Source: Flavimobilis rhizosphaerae (GTDB taxonomy: Bacteria; Actinomycetota; Actinomycetes; Actinomycetales; Cellulomonadaceae). From it: a stretch of DNA of 64,000 nucleotides. The stretch lies in the NCBI RefSeq assembly GCF_014852685.1, contig NZ_JACZDF010000003.1:372001-436000 (forward strand). The letters are read 5' to 3'. A model generated the notes under the pieces. It did no database searches. It was not told the DNA's origin and saw only the letters and a list, made by a program, of their open reading frames with translations. The position numbers and the translations under genes are program-made. The stretch's first letter is position 1, and the number at the start of each line of letters is the position of its first letter. Below, piece after piece: positions 8,463 through 17,219 of the stretch.

Positions 8463-8939
8463 TCAGGCGGAGCCGACCCACTCCTCGCCGCCGTCGGCGA
8501 GATCCTGCCGCTTCCACACCGGGAGGTGCTCCTTGACCGCGTCGACCAGCGCCGCCGCGGCCTCGAAGGCCTCGCGCCGGTGCGCCGAGCTCACCGCGAG
8601 AGCGAGCGCGCACTCGCCGACTGCGAGCGGCCCGAGGCGGTGCGTGACGGCCACCGCGTCGACATCGAGGTCCGCGACAGTCTCTGCGACGACCCGCGCG
8701 AGCACGTCGGCCGCGTCCGGGTGCCCGACGTACTCGATGCCCGTGACCCCGCGCCCCCCGTCATGGTCGCGGACGACGCCCGCGAACGTCACGACCGCGC
8801 CCGCAGCCGGATCGTCGACGAGCCGCGCGTGCTCGTCGACGTCGAGCGGGTCCGTCGTCACCGTCGCGCGCACGACGGCGCGGCGCGGCGGCACGATCCG
8901 CGAGCTGTCACGAGGGGCGGGAGCGTCGGGCAGGGTCAC
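8463..8939 (-). CDS. moaE: Molybdopterin synthase catalytic subunit MoaE
   Basis: 158 residues from GTG. MoaE transfers sulfur from thiocarboxylated MoaD to the precursor to make molybdopterin. The diagnostic elements are GAVVTFAGVVRDHDGG, IEYVGHP, VTHRLGPLAVGECALALAVSSAHR and VKEHLPVWKRQ, where the lysines of the last motif are in the active site. The first 25 residues are variable. The gene converges with moaD and diverges from mobA. Confidence 0.95.
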   Translation of the reverse strand: MTLPDAPAPRDSSRIVPPRRAVVRATVTTDPLDVDEHARLVDDPAAGAVVTFAGVVRDHDGGRGVTGIEYVGHPDAADVLARVVAETVADLDVDAVAVTHRLGPLAVGECALALAVSSAHRREAFEAAAALVDAVKEHLPVWKRQDLADGGEEWVGSA

Positions 8940-9010
8940 GCCCCCACCCTACGCACACGCCCTCGTCAGGCTGGCGGCACGGACCGTGCGAAAGACGCCC
9001 CACCCCCAGC

Positions 9011-9061
9011 GACGGATCGACGGCTTCCGCCCGTTCGACGGGGGGACCGCGTCAATCCGTG
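9011..9061. repeat. Family A 51-nt palindromic repeat, copy 1 (degenerate)
   Basis: The left arm ACGGATCGACG and right arm CGTCAATCCGT match at 10 of 11 positions. The ends and length agree with three other 51-nt elements at 21708, 32092 and 60071. The inner arms are more degenerate here than in the other copies. It lies in the divergent moaE/mobA gap, so it is not simply a terminator. Confidence 0.6.
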
Positions 9062-9106
9062 GGGTCGTGGTGGGGGCCGCCGGGGGCCCGGGGCGGAGGT
9101 GGCCGC

Positions 9107-9706
9107 GTGCTCTCCGCTGACGTGCTCGTCGTCGTGCCCGCCGGCGGGACCGCACGACGGCTCGGCGGAGGGGACAAGACCGCGCTCGACGTGGGCGGGC
9201 GCACCATCCTCGACCGCGTGCTCGATGCGACCGCCGCCTGGCCGCGCGTCGTCGTCGCCGACGACCCCGGACCCGCCGCCCGCGCCCGGCACCCCGGCGT
9301 GCGCTGGGTCCGCGAGGACCCGCCTGGAGGCGGGCCCGCCGCCGCACTTGCCGCCGGGGCCGCCACAGCGCCCGACGCGTCCGTGCTCGTCGCGCTCGCG
9401 GGCGACCAGCCGTGGGCGGGCATCGTCGTGCCGCGCCTGCTCGACGCTCTCGACGCGCACCCGGACGCGGGGGCGGCGCTCGCCGTCGGGGCGTCGGGCA
9501 GGCGCCAACCGCTGCTCGCCGCCTACCGGCTCGACGCCATCCGGCACGTGCTCGCAGGCGGCGCGCACAACCTCCCCGCGCGGGCCCTGGCCGAGGGGCT
9601 CGAGATCGTCGAGGTCCCTGTGACCGACGTCGAGGAGCTCGACGTCGACACCCCGGCCGACCTCGCGCGCGCCCGCGCGACCACACCTCCCGAGCCCGCG
9701 AGATAG
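9107..9706 (+). CDS. mobA: Molybdenum cofactor guanylyltransferase (MobA-like)
   Basis: 199 residues from a GTG preceded by GGAGGT; longer upstream readings lack a ribosome site. The fold is a nucleotidyltransferase: VLVVVPAGGTARRLGGGDKTALDVGG is the GTP-binding start, with ALAGDQPW as the metal-binding aspartate region and RRQPLLAAYRL typical of MobA. It would convert Mo-molybdopterin to the MGD form that nitrate reductase uses. The metal-site motif reads AGDQP rather than the usual xCDxP. The stop codon lies inside a 13-bp palindromic repeat. Confidence 0.87.
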   Translation: MLSADVLVVVPAGGTARRLGGGDKTALDVGGRTILDRVLDATAAWPRVVVADDPGPAARARHPGVRWVREDPPGGGPAAALAAGAATAPDASVLVALAGDQPWAGIVVPRLLDALDAHPDAGAALAVGASGRRQPLLAAYRLDAIRHVLAGGAHNLPARALAEGLEIVEVPVTDVEELDVDTPADLARARATTPPEPAR

Positions 9707-9765
9707 CGCTCCTCCGGCGAGATAGCGCGTGAGACGCGCTATCTCGAACGGGGAGCGCTATCTCG
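9699..9765. repeat. Nested inverted repeat of CGAGATAGCGC units (family C)
   Basis: Four copies of one unit alternate in orientation: CGAGATAGCGCTC (9699-9711), CGAGATAGCGCGT (9718-9730), ACGCGCTATCTCG (9734-9746) and GAGCGCTATCTCG (9753-9765). The inner pair is a perfect 13-bp stem with a 3-base loop, and the outer pair is a second perfect 13-bp stem. The mobA stop codon TAG is part of the first unit. It may act as a terminator or processing site between mobA and the mod operon. Confidence 0.7.
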
Positions 9766-9827
9766 CGATGCGGGGTTTTCACGTTGAAGCGCGCGCAGGT
9801 GCGGTTGTTTCCGTCTACGGTTGCCGC

Positions 9828-10229
9828 ATGAGCGTTCTTCGGGTGAGTGAGGCCGCGCGGCTGCTCGGCGTGAGCGACGACACCGTCCGCCGCTGGATCG
9901 ACGCCGGCCGCCTGCCCGCGACCCGCACCGACACGGGCCGCTGGATCGTCGCCGGCGTCGACCTCGCCGCGTTCGCACGTGAGCTCGCCGACGCGCCCGA
10001 CGGCGGTGACGGCACCGTCTCCGCCCGCAACCGCCTCGACGGCATCGTCACGCGAGTCGTCCGCGACGGCGTCATGGCGCAGGTCGAGGTCCAGGCCGGA
10101 CCGTTCCGCATCGTCTCGCTCGTGAGCCGAGAAGCGGCCGACGAGCTCGGCCTCGAGCCCGGCAGCCTCGTCGCCGCACGCGTCAAGGCGACGTCCGTGA
10201 TGATCGACCGGCTCGGAGAAGCACTATGA
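9828..10229 (+). CDS. Helix-turn-helix/TOBE molybdate-binding regulator
   Basis: 133 residues. Residues 1-45 are an excisionase/MerR-like helix-turn-helix (SEAARLLGVSDDTVRRWIDAGRLPATRT); residues about 65-133 are a single TOBE (Mop) domain (ARNRLDGIVTRVVRDGVMAQVEV...LGLEPGSLVAARVKATSVMIDR) of the type that binds molybdate. It is placed directly before modA and overlaps it by four bases, as in many actinobacterial mod operons, and probably senses molybdate to control the transporter. It is not a true ModE, which has a LysR-type DNA-binding domain. Confidence 0.85.
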   Translation: MSVLRVSEAARLLGVSDDTVRRWIDAGRLPATRTDTGRWIVAGVDLAAFARELADAPDGGDGTVSARNRLDGIVTRVVRDGVMAQVEVQAGPFRIVSLVSREAADELGLEPGSLVAARVKATSVMIDRLGEAL

Positions 10230-11143
10230 ACGCGGCCCGCCACGTCGCGATCCGTCCGACGGCCGCAGCGCGCGGCGAGGGCCGGGCGCGGACCCGTCCC
10301 GCCGCCCGCCCCGTTGCCTCCCGCCACGTCGCCGCCCTCGCGCTCGCGGCGCTCGCTGCGAGCGGGCTCGTCGCGTGCGCCGACGCGGTGCCGTCGTCCG
10401 GGGCGTCGTCGGGCACGGCGTCGTCCAGCGGGGCGTCGTCGGGCACAGCGTCGCCCAGTGGGACGACGCCCGCCGTCGCTGGACGCCTCGTCGTCCTTGC
10501 CGCCGCGTCCCTCGAGCCCGTCCTCACCGAGCTCGGCGACGAGCTCGAGGCCGCTCACCCCGGCCTGCAGATCGACTTCTCGTTCGCGGCGAGCTCCGCG
10601 CTCGCGGAGCAGGTCGTCGCGGGCGCTCCCGCCGACCTGCTCCTCACGGCCTCGGCCGCGACGATGACGACGGCCGCCGAGCACGTGACCGACCAGTCGG
10701 TGTTCGCGGGCAACACGCTCGTCATCGTCACGCCGCCCGACAACCCGGGGAAGGTCGCGACCCTCAAGGACCTCGAGAACGGCGACCTGCGGCTCGCGCT
10801 GTGCGCCGAGGAGGTGCCGTGCGGGGCCGCGGCCGCCCAGGTCATCGAGCAGGCCGGGCTCACCGTCACTCCCGACACGTACGCCGAGAACGTCACGGCC
10901 GCGCTCACGCTCGCCCTCACGGGCGAGGTCGACGCAGCGCTCGTCTACACGACCGATGCGAAGGACGCCGGCGAGGCCGTCCGCACGATCGAGGTCCCCG
11001 AGGCCGCGAGCGTCGTCAACGACTACCTCGTCGCGACCGTCGCCGAGGCGCCCAACCCGGCTGCGGCCGCCGCGTTCCGCGCGCTGCTCGACTCCGAGCG
11101 GGGCCGTGCCGCGCTCACCGACGCCGGGTTCCGCGTGCCGTGA
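10226..11143 (+). CDS. modA: Molybdate ABC transporter substrate-binding lipoprotein ModA
   Basis: 305 residues. An unusually long basic N-region precedes the hydrophobic helix and the lipobox GLVAC (Cys51), so it is a lipoprotein facing the outside. A low-complexity Ser/Gly/Thr/Ala linker of about 30 residues follows, encoded by imperfect tandem copies of a gcgtcgtcgggcac-like unit. The binding domain then starts at LVVLAAASLEPVLTEL and shows FSFAASSALAEQV and GAPADLLLTAS, typical of ModA oxyanion binding. It is followed by modB with a GTGA overlap. Confidence 0.94.
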   Translation: MNAARHVAIRPTAAARGEGRARTRPAARPVASRHVAALALAALAASGLVACADAVPSSGASSGTASSSGASSGTASPSGTTPAVAGRLVVLAAASLEPVLTELGDELEAAHPGLQIDFSFAASSALAEQVVAGAPADLLLTASAATMTTAAEHVTDQSVFAGNTLVIVTPPDNPGKVATLKDLENGDLRLALCAEEVPCGAAAAQVIEQAGLTVTPDTYAENVTAALTLALTGEVDAALVYTTDAKDAGEAVRTIEVPEAASVVNDYLVATVAEAPNPAAAAAFRALLDSERGRAALTDAGFRVP

Positions 11144-12054
11144 CGTCCGACGCCCCACGGCAGCCCGCTGCGGCGCGGCATCCGCGCGCCGCCGCGGGGA
11201 GTCGTCATGCGGCGCCGCGGCGCCGAGCAACCCGGCAGCGGCCGCCGCTCGCGCTCGCCATCCCCGGCGTGCTCGCGCTCGCGTTCCTCGTCGCGCCGTT
11301 CGTCGCGCTCGTCGCCTCGGCACCCTGGGGCGAGATGACGGCGCTGCTCGACGACGGCCCTGCGGCTGAGGCCCTCTGGCTGAGCCTGCGCACCGCGAGC
11401 CTCTCGGCGGTGCTGTGCGTCGTGCTCGGCGTGCCGCTCGCGTGGCTGCTCGCGCACGACGCCCTGCCGCTGCCCGGCCTCGTGCGCGCGCTCGTGACGA
11501 TGCCCATGGTGCTGCCGCCCGTCGTCGGTGGCGTCGCTCTCCTCGCGCTGCTCGGCCGTCGGGGCCTGCTGGGGGAGCACCTCGACGCGTGGTTCGGCGT
11601 GCAGCTGCCGTTTACGACGGCGGCCGTCGTCGTCGCGCAGACGTTCGTCGCGCTGCCGTTCCTCGTCATCTCCGTCGACGCCGCGCTGCGGGCCGTCGAC
11701 CCGCGGCTCGCGCAGGTTGCGGCGTCGCTCGGTGGCTCGCGCTGGTACGTGTTCCGGCGCGTGACGCTTCCCGTCGTTGCGCCCGGCGTCGCCGCGGGCG
11801 CCGTCCTCGCGTTTGCGCGCGCCCTCGGCGAGTTCGGCGCGACCATCACGTTCGCAGGCAACTTCCCCGGCGTCACGCGCACGATGCCCGTCGCGATCTA
11901 CCTCGCGCTCGAACGCGACCGTGCGACCGCCGTCGCGCTCTCGCTCGTGCTCGTCGCCGTGTCGCTCGTCGTGCTCGTCGCGCTGCGCTCGCGCTGGCTC
12001 GGCGGGCTCGCGGGGCTCGCCGCGCGCGGCGTCGAGATGGCGGGTGCGCGATGA
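11140..12054 (+). CDS. modB: Molybdate ABC transporter permease ModB
   Basis: 304 residues from GTG. After a basic cytoplasmic N-terminus of about 40 residues there are six membrane helices. The ATPase-contact loop of the binding-protein-dependent permease family is present as AASLGGSRWYVFRRVTLP, and VAPGVAAGAVLAFARALGEFGATITFAGN is the strongly conserved ModB C-terminal segment. It forms the channel of the ModABC molybdate importer. It overlaps both neighbours by four bases. Confidence 0.95.
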   Translation: MTSDAPRQPAAARHPRAAAGSRHAAPRRRATRQRPPLALAIPGVLALAFLVAPFVALVASAPWGEMTALLDDGPAAEALWLSLRTASLSAVLCVVLGVPLAWLLAHDALPLPGLVRALVTMPMVLPPVVGGVALLALLGRRGLLGEHLDAWFGVQLPFTTAAVVVAQTFVALPFLVISVDAALRAVDPRLAQVAASLGGSRWYVFRRVTLPVVAPGVAAGAVLAFARALGEFGATITFAGNFPGVTRTMPVAIYLALERDRATAVALSLVLVAVSLVVLVALRSRWLGGLAGLAARGVEMAGAR

Positions 12055-12836
12055 CGCGCCCCGGTCCCGGAGTCGGGGCGGCCGGGGGACGCACGGCCGA
12101 CGGTCGCGTCGGGCCCGGCACGACGACCCTGCCCGACGGCCTCCGCGCGCACGTCGTCGCCCAGCGCGGCCGCCTGCGGCTCGACGTGTCCCTCGACGTC
12201 GCGCCCGGCGAGGTGCTGTGCGTCGTCGGGCCCAACGGGTCAGGCAAGTCGACGCTCCTCTGGGCGCTCGCCGGCCTCGTGCCGCTGAGCGGCGGGACCG
12301 TGACGCTCGGCGGGACGGTGCTCGACGACGCACGCCAGCACGTGCCCGCTGCGGGCCGGCACGTCGGGCTCGTCCCGCAGTCCCACGTCCTCTTCACTCA
12401 CCTCAGCGTCCTCGAGAACGTCGCGTTCGGGCTCCGCGCCCGCGGTGTCCGGCCGGGCGTCGCGCGGGCGCGCGCGACCGACGCCGTCGCACGCGTCGGC
12501 CTCACCGACCACGCCCACGACCGCGCCGACCGGCTCTCCGGCGGGCAGTCGCAGCGCGTCGCGCTCGCCCGCGCCCTCGTCGTCGAACCGCGGCTGCTGC
12601 TGCTCGACGAGCCCTTCGCGGCGCTCGACGCCGCCGTCCGGCCGCTCCTCCACGACGTCGTGCGCGACGTCGTCAGGCGAGGCATCCCGACCGTCCTCGT
12701 CACGCACGACGCCACCGAGGCGGCCGCCCTCGGCACGCGCACGTTGCATCTGGCTGACGGGAGGGCCACCCACGGGGGAGAATCAGGGCACGAGGCCCGC
12801 TCGGAGCGGGCCGACGACGGATGGAGACCCGTGTGA
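12051..12836 (+). CDS. modC: Molybdate ABC transporter ATP-binding protein ModC
   Basis: 261 residues. Walker A is GPNGSGKST, the Q-loop follows in VGLVPQSHVLF, the signature is LSGGQSQRVALARAL, Walker B is LLLLDEPFAALD and the switch His is in VTHD. At this length it lacks the C-terminal regulatory TOBE domains of classical ModC, so molybdate sensing may rest with the separate TOBE protein at 9828. About 30 extra N-terminal residues precede the fold. Its stop overlaps the GTG of the next gene. Confidence 0.93.
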   Translation: MTRPGPGVGAAGGRTADGRVGPGTTTLPDGLRAHVVAQRGRLRLDVSLDVAPGEVLCVVGPNGSGKSTLLWALAGLVPLSGGTVTLGGTVLDDARQHVPAAGRHVGLVPQSHVLFTHLSVLENVAFGLRARGVRPGVARARATDAVARVGLTDHAHDRADRLSGGQSQRVALARALVVEPRLLLLDEPFAALDAAVRPLLHDVVRDVVRRGIPTVLVTHDATEAAALGTRTLHLADGRATHGGESGHEARSERADDGWRPV

Positions 12837-13168
12837 GCGACCTCGACCGCTGGCTCGAGCAGGCAGGACCCGCCCTCGACATCGAGCACGACGTCCTCGA
12901 CCAGGTGACCGGCCCGCTGCTCGACATGGTCCGCGACGTCGCCCACAACGCCGTCCGCCCCGGCGCGCCGCTCACCGCGTTCCTCGTCGGGCTCTCCGCC
13001 GGACGCGTGCTCACGCGCCGCTCGAACGCCGAGGCCGTCGTCGCCGAGGTGCTCGCCAGGCTCGAGGTCGTCGACGGGCTCGTCTCCGAGTGGGAGCCGA
13101 ACACTGTCACGCGTCCTGCGCGCGCTGTCGACGACGAGGAGACCGAGGAGCCGTCGGACGGGGCGTGA
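12833..13168 (+). CDS. DUF6457 family small protein
   Basis: 111 residues from the GTG that overlaps the modC stop; GGAG lies seven bases before it. An ATG at 12821 is an alternative start. The sequence (LDRWLEQAGPALDIEHDVLDQVTGPLLDMVRDVAHNAVRPGAPLTAFLVGLSAGR) matches the short helical actinobacterial family DUF6457, which I know as a frequent companion of molybdenum cofactor genes. Its function is unknown. The acidic C-terminal tail is variable. Position at the end of modABC supports a link with molybdenum. Confidence 0.8.
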   Translation: MSDLDRWLEQAGPALDIEHDVLDQVTGPLLDMVRDVAHNAVRPGAPLTAFLVGLSAGRVLTRRSNAEAVVAEVLARLEVVDGLVSEWEPNTVTRPARAVDDEETEEPSDGA

Positions 13169-13170
13169 GC

Positions 13171-13353
13171 TCACGCGGGGCGCTGCCGGAGCTGCCCGTA
13201 GCGTTCGGCGACCTTCGCGTCGAGAGCGGCGATGAACCCGCGCCGCATCGCGGCACGAGGCGTGGTGTCGGGCGGTGCGGTCGCGATCGCGTCGCGAAGC
13301 GCCCCACCGAGGTCGCCCCACGCGTCTTGCGCCGCGAATGTCGGACCCGGCCG
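13171..13353 (-). pseudogene. Possible remnant of a minus-strand gene, no start codon
   Basis: A reading frame open from a stop at 13354-13356 to a TGA at 13171-13173 has protein-like composition: WGDLGGALRDAIATAPPD followed by MRRGFIAALDAKVAERYG. There is no start codon before the internal ATG at 13248, which would leave only 25 residues. The helical, charged pattern looks like the C-terminal end of a lost gene, or of one truncated when the SWIM cluster arrived. I do not recognise the family. Confidence 0.25.
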
Positions 13354-13366
13354 CTACTGTGTGCGC

Positions 13367-14650
13367 GTGGTCACCCCGTGGAGCATCGAGCAGGTTGCGG
13401 CCGTCGCCCCGGACGCGGCGTCCGTCACCGCTGCGCGCAAGCTCGCAGTGACGGGCACGTGGCCCGTCACGGGGGTGTGCGAGGAGCCCGCGGTGCTCTT
13501 CGGGGAGTGCAAGGGATCTGGCGCGACCCCCTACGTCGCGCTCGTCGACCTGGCCGGGCCCGCATGGAACTGTTCGTGCCCGAGCCGGAAGATCCCGTGC
13601 AAGCACGTGCTCGCGCTCCTGCTGCGCTGGAGCAGCGGCTCGGTGCTTGCGGCCCCGGCGCCGTCGGCCGCAGCCACGGCCTGGCTCGACAAGCGCGCAG
13701 CACGCGCGGAGAAGGTCGCGGAGCGCGCCGCCACCCCGCCCCGAGCGCCCTCACAGGCGACCCTCGAACGTCGCGCCGAGCGCATCGCCGCAGGCCTCGA
13801 CGAGCTGGGCACGTGGCTCGAGGACCTGGTGGCAGCAGGCGTGAGCGTCCCGCAGGGCGACGACGTGGCACGGGCCGCCGCGCGCCTCGTCGACGCGCAG
13901 GCCCCCGCGATCGCCGAGCGCGTCCGACGCCTCCACGTCCGCAGCGACGACCCCTCGTGGCCCGGCACGCTCCTCGAGTCCTACGGGCTCCTCCACCTGC
14001 TCGTCACCGCGCACCCGCGCGCGAGCGAGCTACCGGGAACGCTCGGTGCCGTCGTCCGACGTCGCGTCGGGGAGCCGACCCGCACCGAGGTCGTCCTCGC
14101 ACAGCCACCCCTGCGCGACGTCTGGGACGTCGTCGCGCTCCACACCGATGAGACGAGCCGACCCGTCACCCACCGCACCCACCTGCGCGGACGGACGCTT
14201 GGGCGGTCGTTCGTGCTTGTCGAGACGGGACCGCGCAGCGGCACCAACCCCGTACCCGGGACGAGCATCGACGCCGATCTCCACCCGCACCCGGCCGCCA
14301 CCGACCGCGCGCTGCTCGGCACCGTCCACACGCCGGCCGTGCCGCTCGAGCACGCGCCCCACGGCGACCCCGCGCACGAGCTCCCGCTCCTGTGGAGCGC
14401 GGCCGTCGCCGCCGACCCGTGGCGGGAACGGCACCCGGTGGTCCTCGCCGACGCTCGCCTGAGGCTCGACGGTGACGGCGGCTGGCTGCTCGACCTCGGC
14501 GACGAGTCCCTCCCGCTCCTCGGACGGTCCGCTGCGCGCGTATGCGCAGCCGTCGCGGGCGGGCGCGCCGTGACGCTCGTCGGCGACTGCACCCCGCGCG
14601 GCCTCGAACCGCGCGCGGTCTGGGACGGACGGAGGCTCGTCACCGCATGA
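13367..14650 (+). CDS. SWIM zinc-finger protein
   Basis: 427 residues from GTG 13367 (a GTG two codons upstream is also possible). The SWIM motif CxC-x6-CxH is Cys69, Cys71, Cys78 and His80 in CSCPSRKIPCKHVLAL. The rest is helical and then beta-rich, with no enzyme motif I can name. SWIM domains bind nucleic acid or proteins. This is the first of five overlapping genes (SWIM, DUF5691, MoxR, DUF5682, vWA), a set that recurs in actinobacteria, suggesting that it provides a target-recognition part of that complex. Role in the set is inference. Confidence 0.85.
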   Translation: MVTPWSIEQVAAVAPDAASVTAARKLAVTGTWPVTGVCEEPAVLFGECKGSGATPYVALVDLAGPAWNCSCPSRKIPCKHVLALLLRWSSGSVLAAPAPSAAATAWLDKRAARAEKVAERAATPPRAPSQATLERRAERIAAGLDELGTWLEDLVAAGVSVPQGDDVARAAARLVDAQAPAIAERVRRLHVRSDDPSWPGTLLESYGLLHLLVTAHPRASELPGTLGAVVRRRVGEPTRTEVVLAQPPLRDVWDVVALHTDETSRPVTHRTHLRGRTLGRSFVLVETGPRSGTNPVPGTSIDADLHPHPAATDRALLGTVHTPAVPLEHAPHGDPAHELPLLWSAAVAADPWRERHPVVLADARLRLDGDGGWLLDLGDESLPLLGRSAARVCAAVAGGRAVTLVGDCTPRGLEPRAVWDGRRLVTA

Positions 14651-16131
14651 CGTCCCTGCCCGACCTCACCGCCGCGGCGCTCAGCGGCACACCAGACGCG
14701 CTGCCGCCGCACCCCATCGCCTCCACCGCACTCGCCGCCCTGCCGCCCGACGCCTCGCGGGCGACGACCCTGCTCGGGGTCGCGGGTGCCGTCGCCGTCG
14801 CGCGCAGCGCCCTCCTGCCGACGCGCCCGACCACAGGAAGCACCACCGACCCCGCGCCCGTCGACGAGACACCGACGCTCAGCCCCGCCGCCGCGCTGCG
14901 CGCCCGCACCCTGCTCGGCGTGCACGACCACGCGATGCTCCCCGAGTGGCTCGCCCACGCGCGCGCAGCGGGCCGCGTCCTACCGCCCGAGCTCGTGCCA
15001 GCTGCGCTCGACCTCGCGACGGCAACCTCACGGCGCGACATCCGGCACGGCCTCGTCGCGGTGATCGGGGCACGCGGCCGCTGGTTCGCGGCGCTCGACG
15101 CGACGACGCGGCACCTCATCGCCGACGTCCCCCACCTGCCCGACGGCACCCTCGACCTCGACACACTCGCCGCGAGCGCCGCGTGGACCGACGGGACCAT
15201 CGCCACGCGCGGCCGCTGGTTCGAGATGCTCCGGGCAACCGACCCTGACGCCGCCCGCGAGCTGCTCGCCCGAGACTGGGACTCGCTCGGCGCCGCGCTC
15301 CTCGCGCGGTGCACCGAGCTGCTCGCCGACGGAGCCACTCTTGCCGACGAGCCCCTCGCCGAACGCGCAGCCGCCCACACCTCGAAGCCCGTCGTCGAGG
15401 CCGCGCACCACGTCCTGGGCCGGCTGCCCGGTCCCGCCCGGAATCGTGCGACCGCAACGCCCGGGAGCGACGTCGTCACGGTGACGCGCGGTCGACTGCT
15501 CGCCAAGGACCGCCTGACGATCAGCCAGACCGCGACTCCCGAGCACCTCGCGTCCGTCGTCGCGGCAACGCCCCTCGCCTCCTGGACGGCGTCAGGGCTC
15601 TCCCCGGAGGCCCTCGTCCGGCTGGCGGTCGAGGCTGGGGAGTCCGCCGCCCCCGTCCTGGACGGCTGGCGCACCGCGGCGTTCCGCGAGGGGAGCACCG
15701 ACTGGGCGGACGCCCTGCTCGTCGCCGAAGGCGGCGTGCCCCACGCCTGGCTCCTCGCCCTCGCGAGCCCCAAGGTCCGGACCGCCACCTGGGACCGCCT
15801 CACCCGCGCCGCGCTCGCCGACGGCACGAACATCTGGCCGCTTCGCACCCTCCTCGAGGATCGCACCGTCGTCGTCCCCACCGGAGCCTGCGAGCGCATC
15901 CTCGCGCTCGTCGTCCCCGCAGCAGCGGAGATCGGCCCGCGCCGGCTGCGCGAGATCGTCGAACCTCTCGCCCTCCGGGTCGAGGCCACCCCAGCCGCCC
16001 GCGACTTTCTCACCGCCGCCGCCGCACAGATCGACGCGACCGACGACCTCCGCCCCGATCTCGACGCGGTGCTCCACGCGGGCGCCGCCACCGTCCAGGA
16101 CCGACTCACCCTCGCCGAGGAGCTCACGTGA
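14647..16131 (+). CDS. DUF5691 family protein
   Basis: 494 residues, overlapping the SWIM gene by four bases. The protein is almost entirely alpha-helical and Ala/Leu/Asp-rich, with repeated LLARDWDSLG- and WFEMLRATDPDAAREL-like segments that look like HEAT-type helical repeats in which a region of a protein is measured by its gain or loss. It matches DUF5691, known to me as the gene next to SWIM and MoxR genes. It has no signal peptide, membrane segment or catalytic motif, and likely acts as a scaffold. The family call rests on context and helical pattern. Confidence 0.75.
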   Translation: MTSLPDLTAAALSGTPDALPPHPIASTALAALPPDASRATTLLGVAGAVAVARSALLPTRPTTGSTTDPAPVDETPTLSPAAALRARTLLGVHDHAMLPEWLAHARAAGRVLPPELVPAALDLATATSRRDIRHGLVAVIGARGRWFAALDATTRHLIADVPHLPDGTLDLDTLAASAAWTDGTIATRGRWFEMLRATDPDAARELLARDWDSLGAALLARCTELLADGATLADEPLAERAAAHTSKPVVEAAHHVLGRLPGPARNRATATPGSDVVTVTRGRLLAKDRLTISQTATPEHLASVVAATPLASWTASGLSPEALVRLAVEAGESAAPVLDGWRTAAFREGSTDWADALLVAEGGVPHAWLLALASPKVRTATWDRLTRAALADGTNIWPLRTLLEDRTVVVPTGACERILALVVPAAAEIGPRRLREIVEPLALRVEATPAARDFLTAAAAQIDATDDLRPDLDAVLHAGAATVQDRLTLAEELT

Positions 16132-17219
16132 CCACGACCCCCGACCTGCTCCGTCCGCACGCCGAGCAGCAGTTCGCGAGCGAGCTCGCGGCGCTCGCCG
16201 CTCAGGACGACCGGCCGCGCCCGCCCGCGTGGCACCTCTCGCCGCAGGCCGTCGTCACCTACCTCATGGGCGGCACCCTGCCCGACGGCACCGTGATCTC
16301 CCCGAAGTACGTCGGAGCACGGCGGCTCGTCGAGGTCGCCGTCGCGACGCTCGCAACCGACCGCGCGCTGCTGCTCCTCGGCCTGCCGGGCACCGCCAAG
16401 ACCTGGGTGGGTGAGCACCTCGCCGCCGCCGTCTCGGGCCGCTCGACGCTGCTCGTGCAAGGGACGTCGGGCACCGCCGAGGACGCAGTGCGCTACGGCT
16501 GGAACTACGCCCGGCTCATCGCCGAGGGACCGAGCGAGGCCGCACTCGTGCCCTCACCCGTCATGACCGCGATGCGCGAGGCCTCGGTCGTCCGCATCGA
16601 GGAGCTCACGCGCATCCCCTCGGACGTCCAGGACGCGCTCATCACGATCCTCTCCGAGAAGACGCTGCCCGTCCCTGAGCTCGGCACCGAGGTCCAGGCA
16701 GCGCGCGGCTTCAACGTCATCGCGACCGCGAACGACCGCGACCGTGGCGTCAACGAGCTGTCCTCCGCTCTCCGCCGCCGCTTCAACACGGTCGTCCTGC
16801 CGCTGCCCGCGACGTTCGAGGAGGAGGTCGAGATCGTCACGCGCCGCAGCGCACAGCTCGGCACGTCGCTCGACCTGCCGACGCTGCCCGCCGGCCACGA
16901 GGAGATCCGCCGGGTCGTCACCGTGTTCCGCGAGCTGCGGTCGGGGCGCACTCTCGACGGCCGGACCGCGGTACGACCGCCGTCCGGCTCGCTGTCGACG
17001 GCCGAGGCGATCTCGGTCGTCACCAACGGTGTCGCGCTCGCCACGCACTTCGGCGACGGTGCGATCGGGCCCGACGACATCGCCGCAGGCATCCTCGGCG
17101 CCGTCGTCAAGGACCCGGCGGGCGACGCGGCCGTGTGGAGCGAGTACCTCGAGACCGTCGTCCGCGAACGGGAGGGGTGGGGGAGCTTCTACGCCGCGTG
17201 CCGCGAGGTCGCGGGATGA
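16128..17219 (+). CDS. MoxR-family AAA+ ATPase
   Basis: 363 residues from GTG. Walker A is GLPGTAKTW (Gly85-Lys91), Walker B region is SVVRIEELTRIP, sensor 1 is VIATANDRDRGVNELSSALRRRFN, the arginine-finger segment. MoxR ATPases are chaperone-like hexamers that act with vWA partners to assemble or remodel complexes; a vWA gene is two genes downstream. The glutamate-Glu pair in IEEL replaces the usual DE of Walker B, a common MoxR variant. Four-base overlaps on both sides imply one transcript and fixed stoichiometry. Confidence 0.92.
   Translation: MTTTPDLLRPHAEQQFASELAALAAQDDRPRPPAWHLSPQAVVTYLMGGTLPDGTVISPKYVGARRLVEVAVATLATDRALLLLGLPGTAKTWVGEHLAAAVSGRSTLLVQGTSGTAEDAVRYGWNYARLIAEGPSEAALVPSPVMTAMREASVVRIEELTRIPSDVQDALITILSEKTLPVPELGTEVQAARGFNVIATANDRDRGVNELSSALRRRFNTVVLPLPATFEEEVEIVTRRSAQLGTSLDLPTLPAGHEEIRRVVTVFRELRSGRTLDGRTAVRPPSGSLSTAEAISVVTNGVALATHFGDGAIGPDDIAAGILGAVVKDPAGDAAVWSEYLETVVREREGWGSFYAACREVAG

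Noticed and set aside
9059-9706. Longer mobA start at 9059
   Set aside because: It would add low-complexity Gly/Arg residues encoded partly by the family A repeat, while GGAGGT precedes the GTG at 9107.
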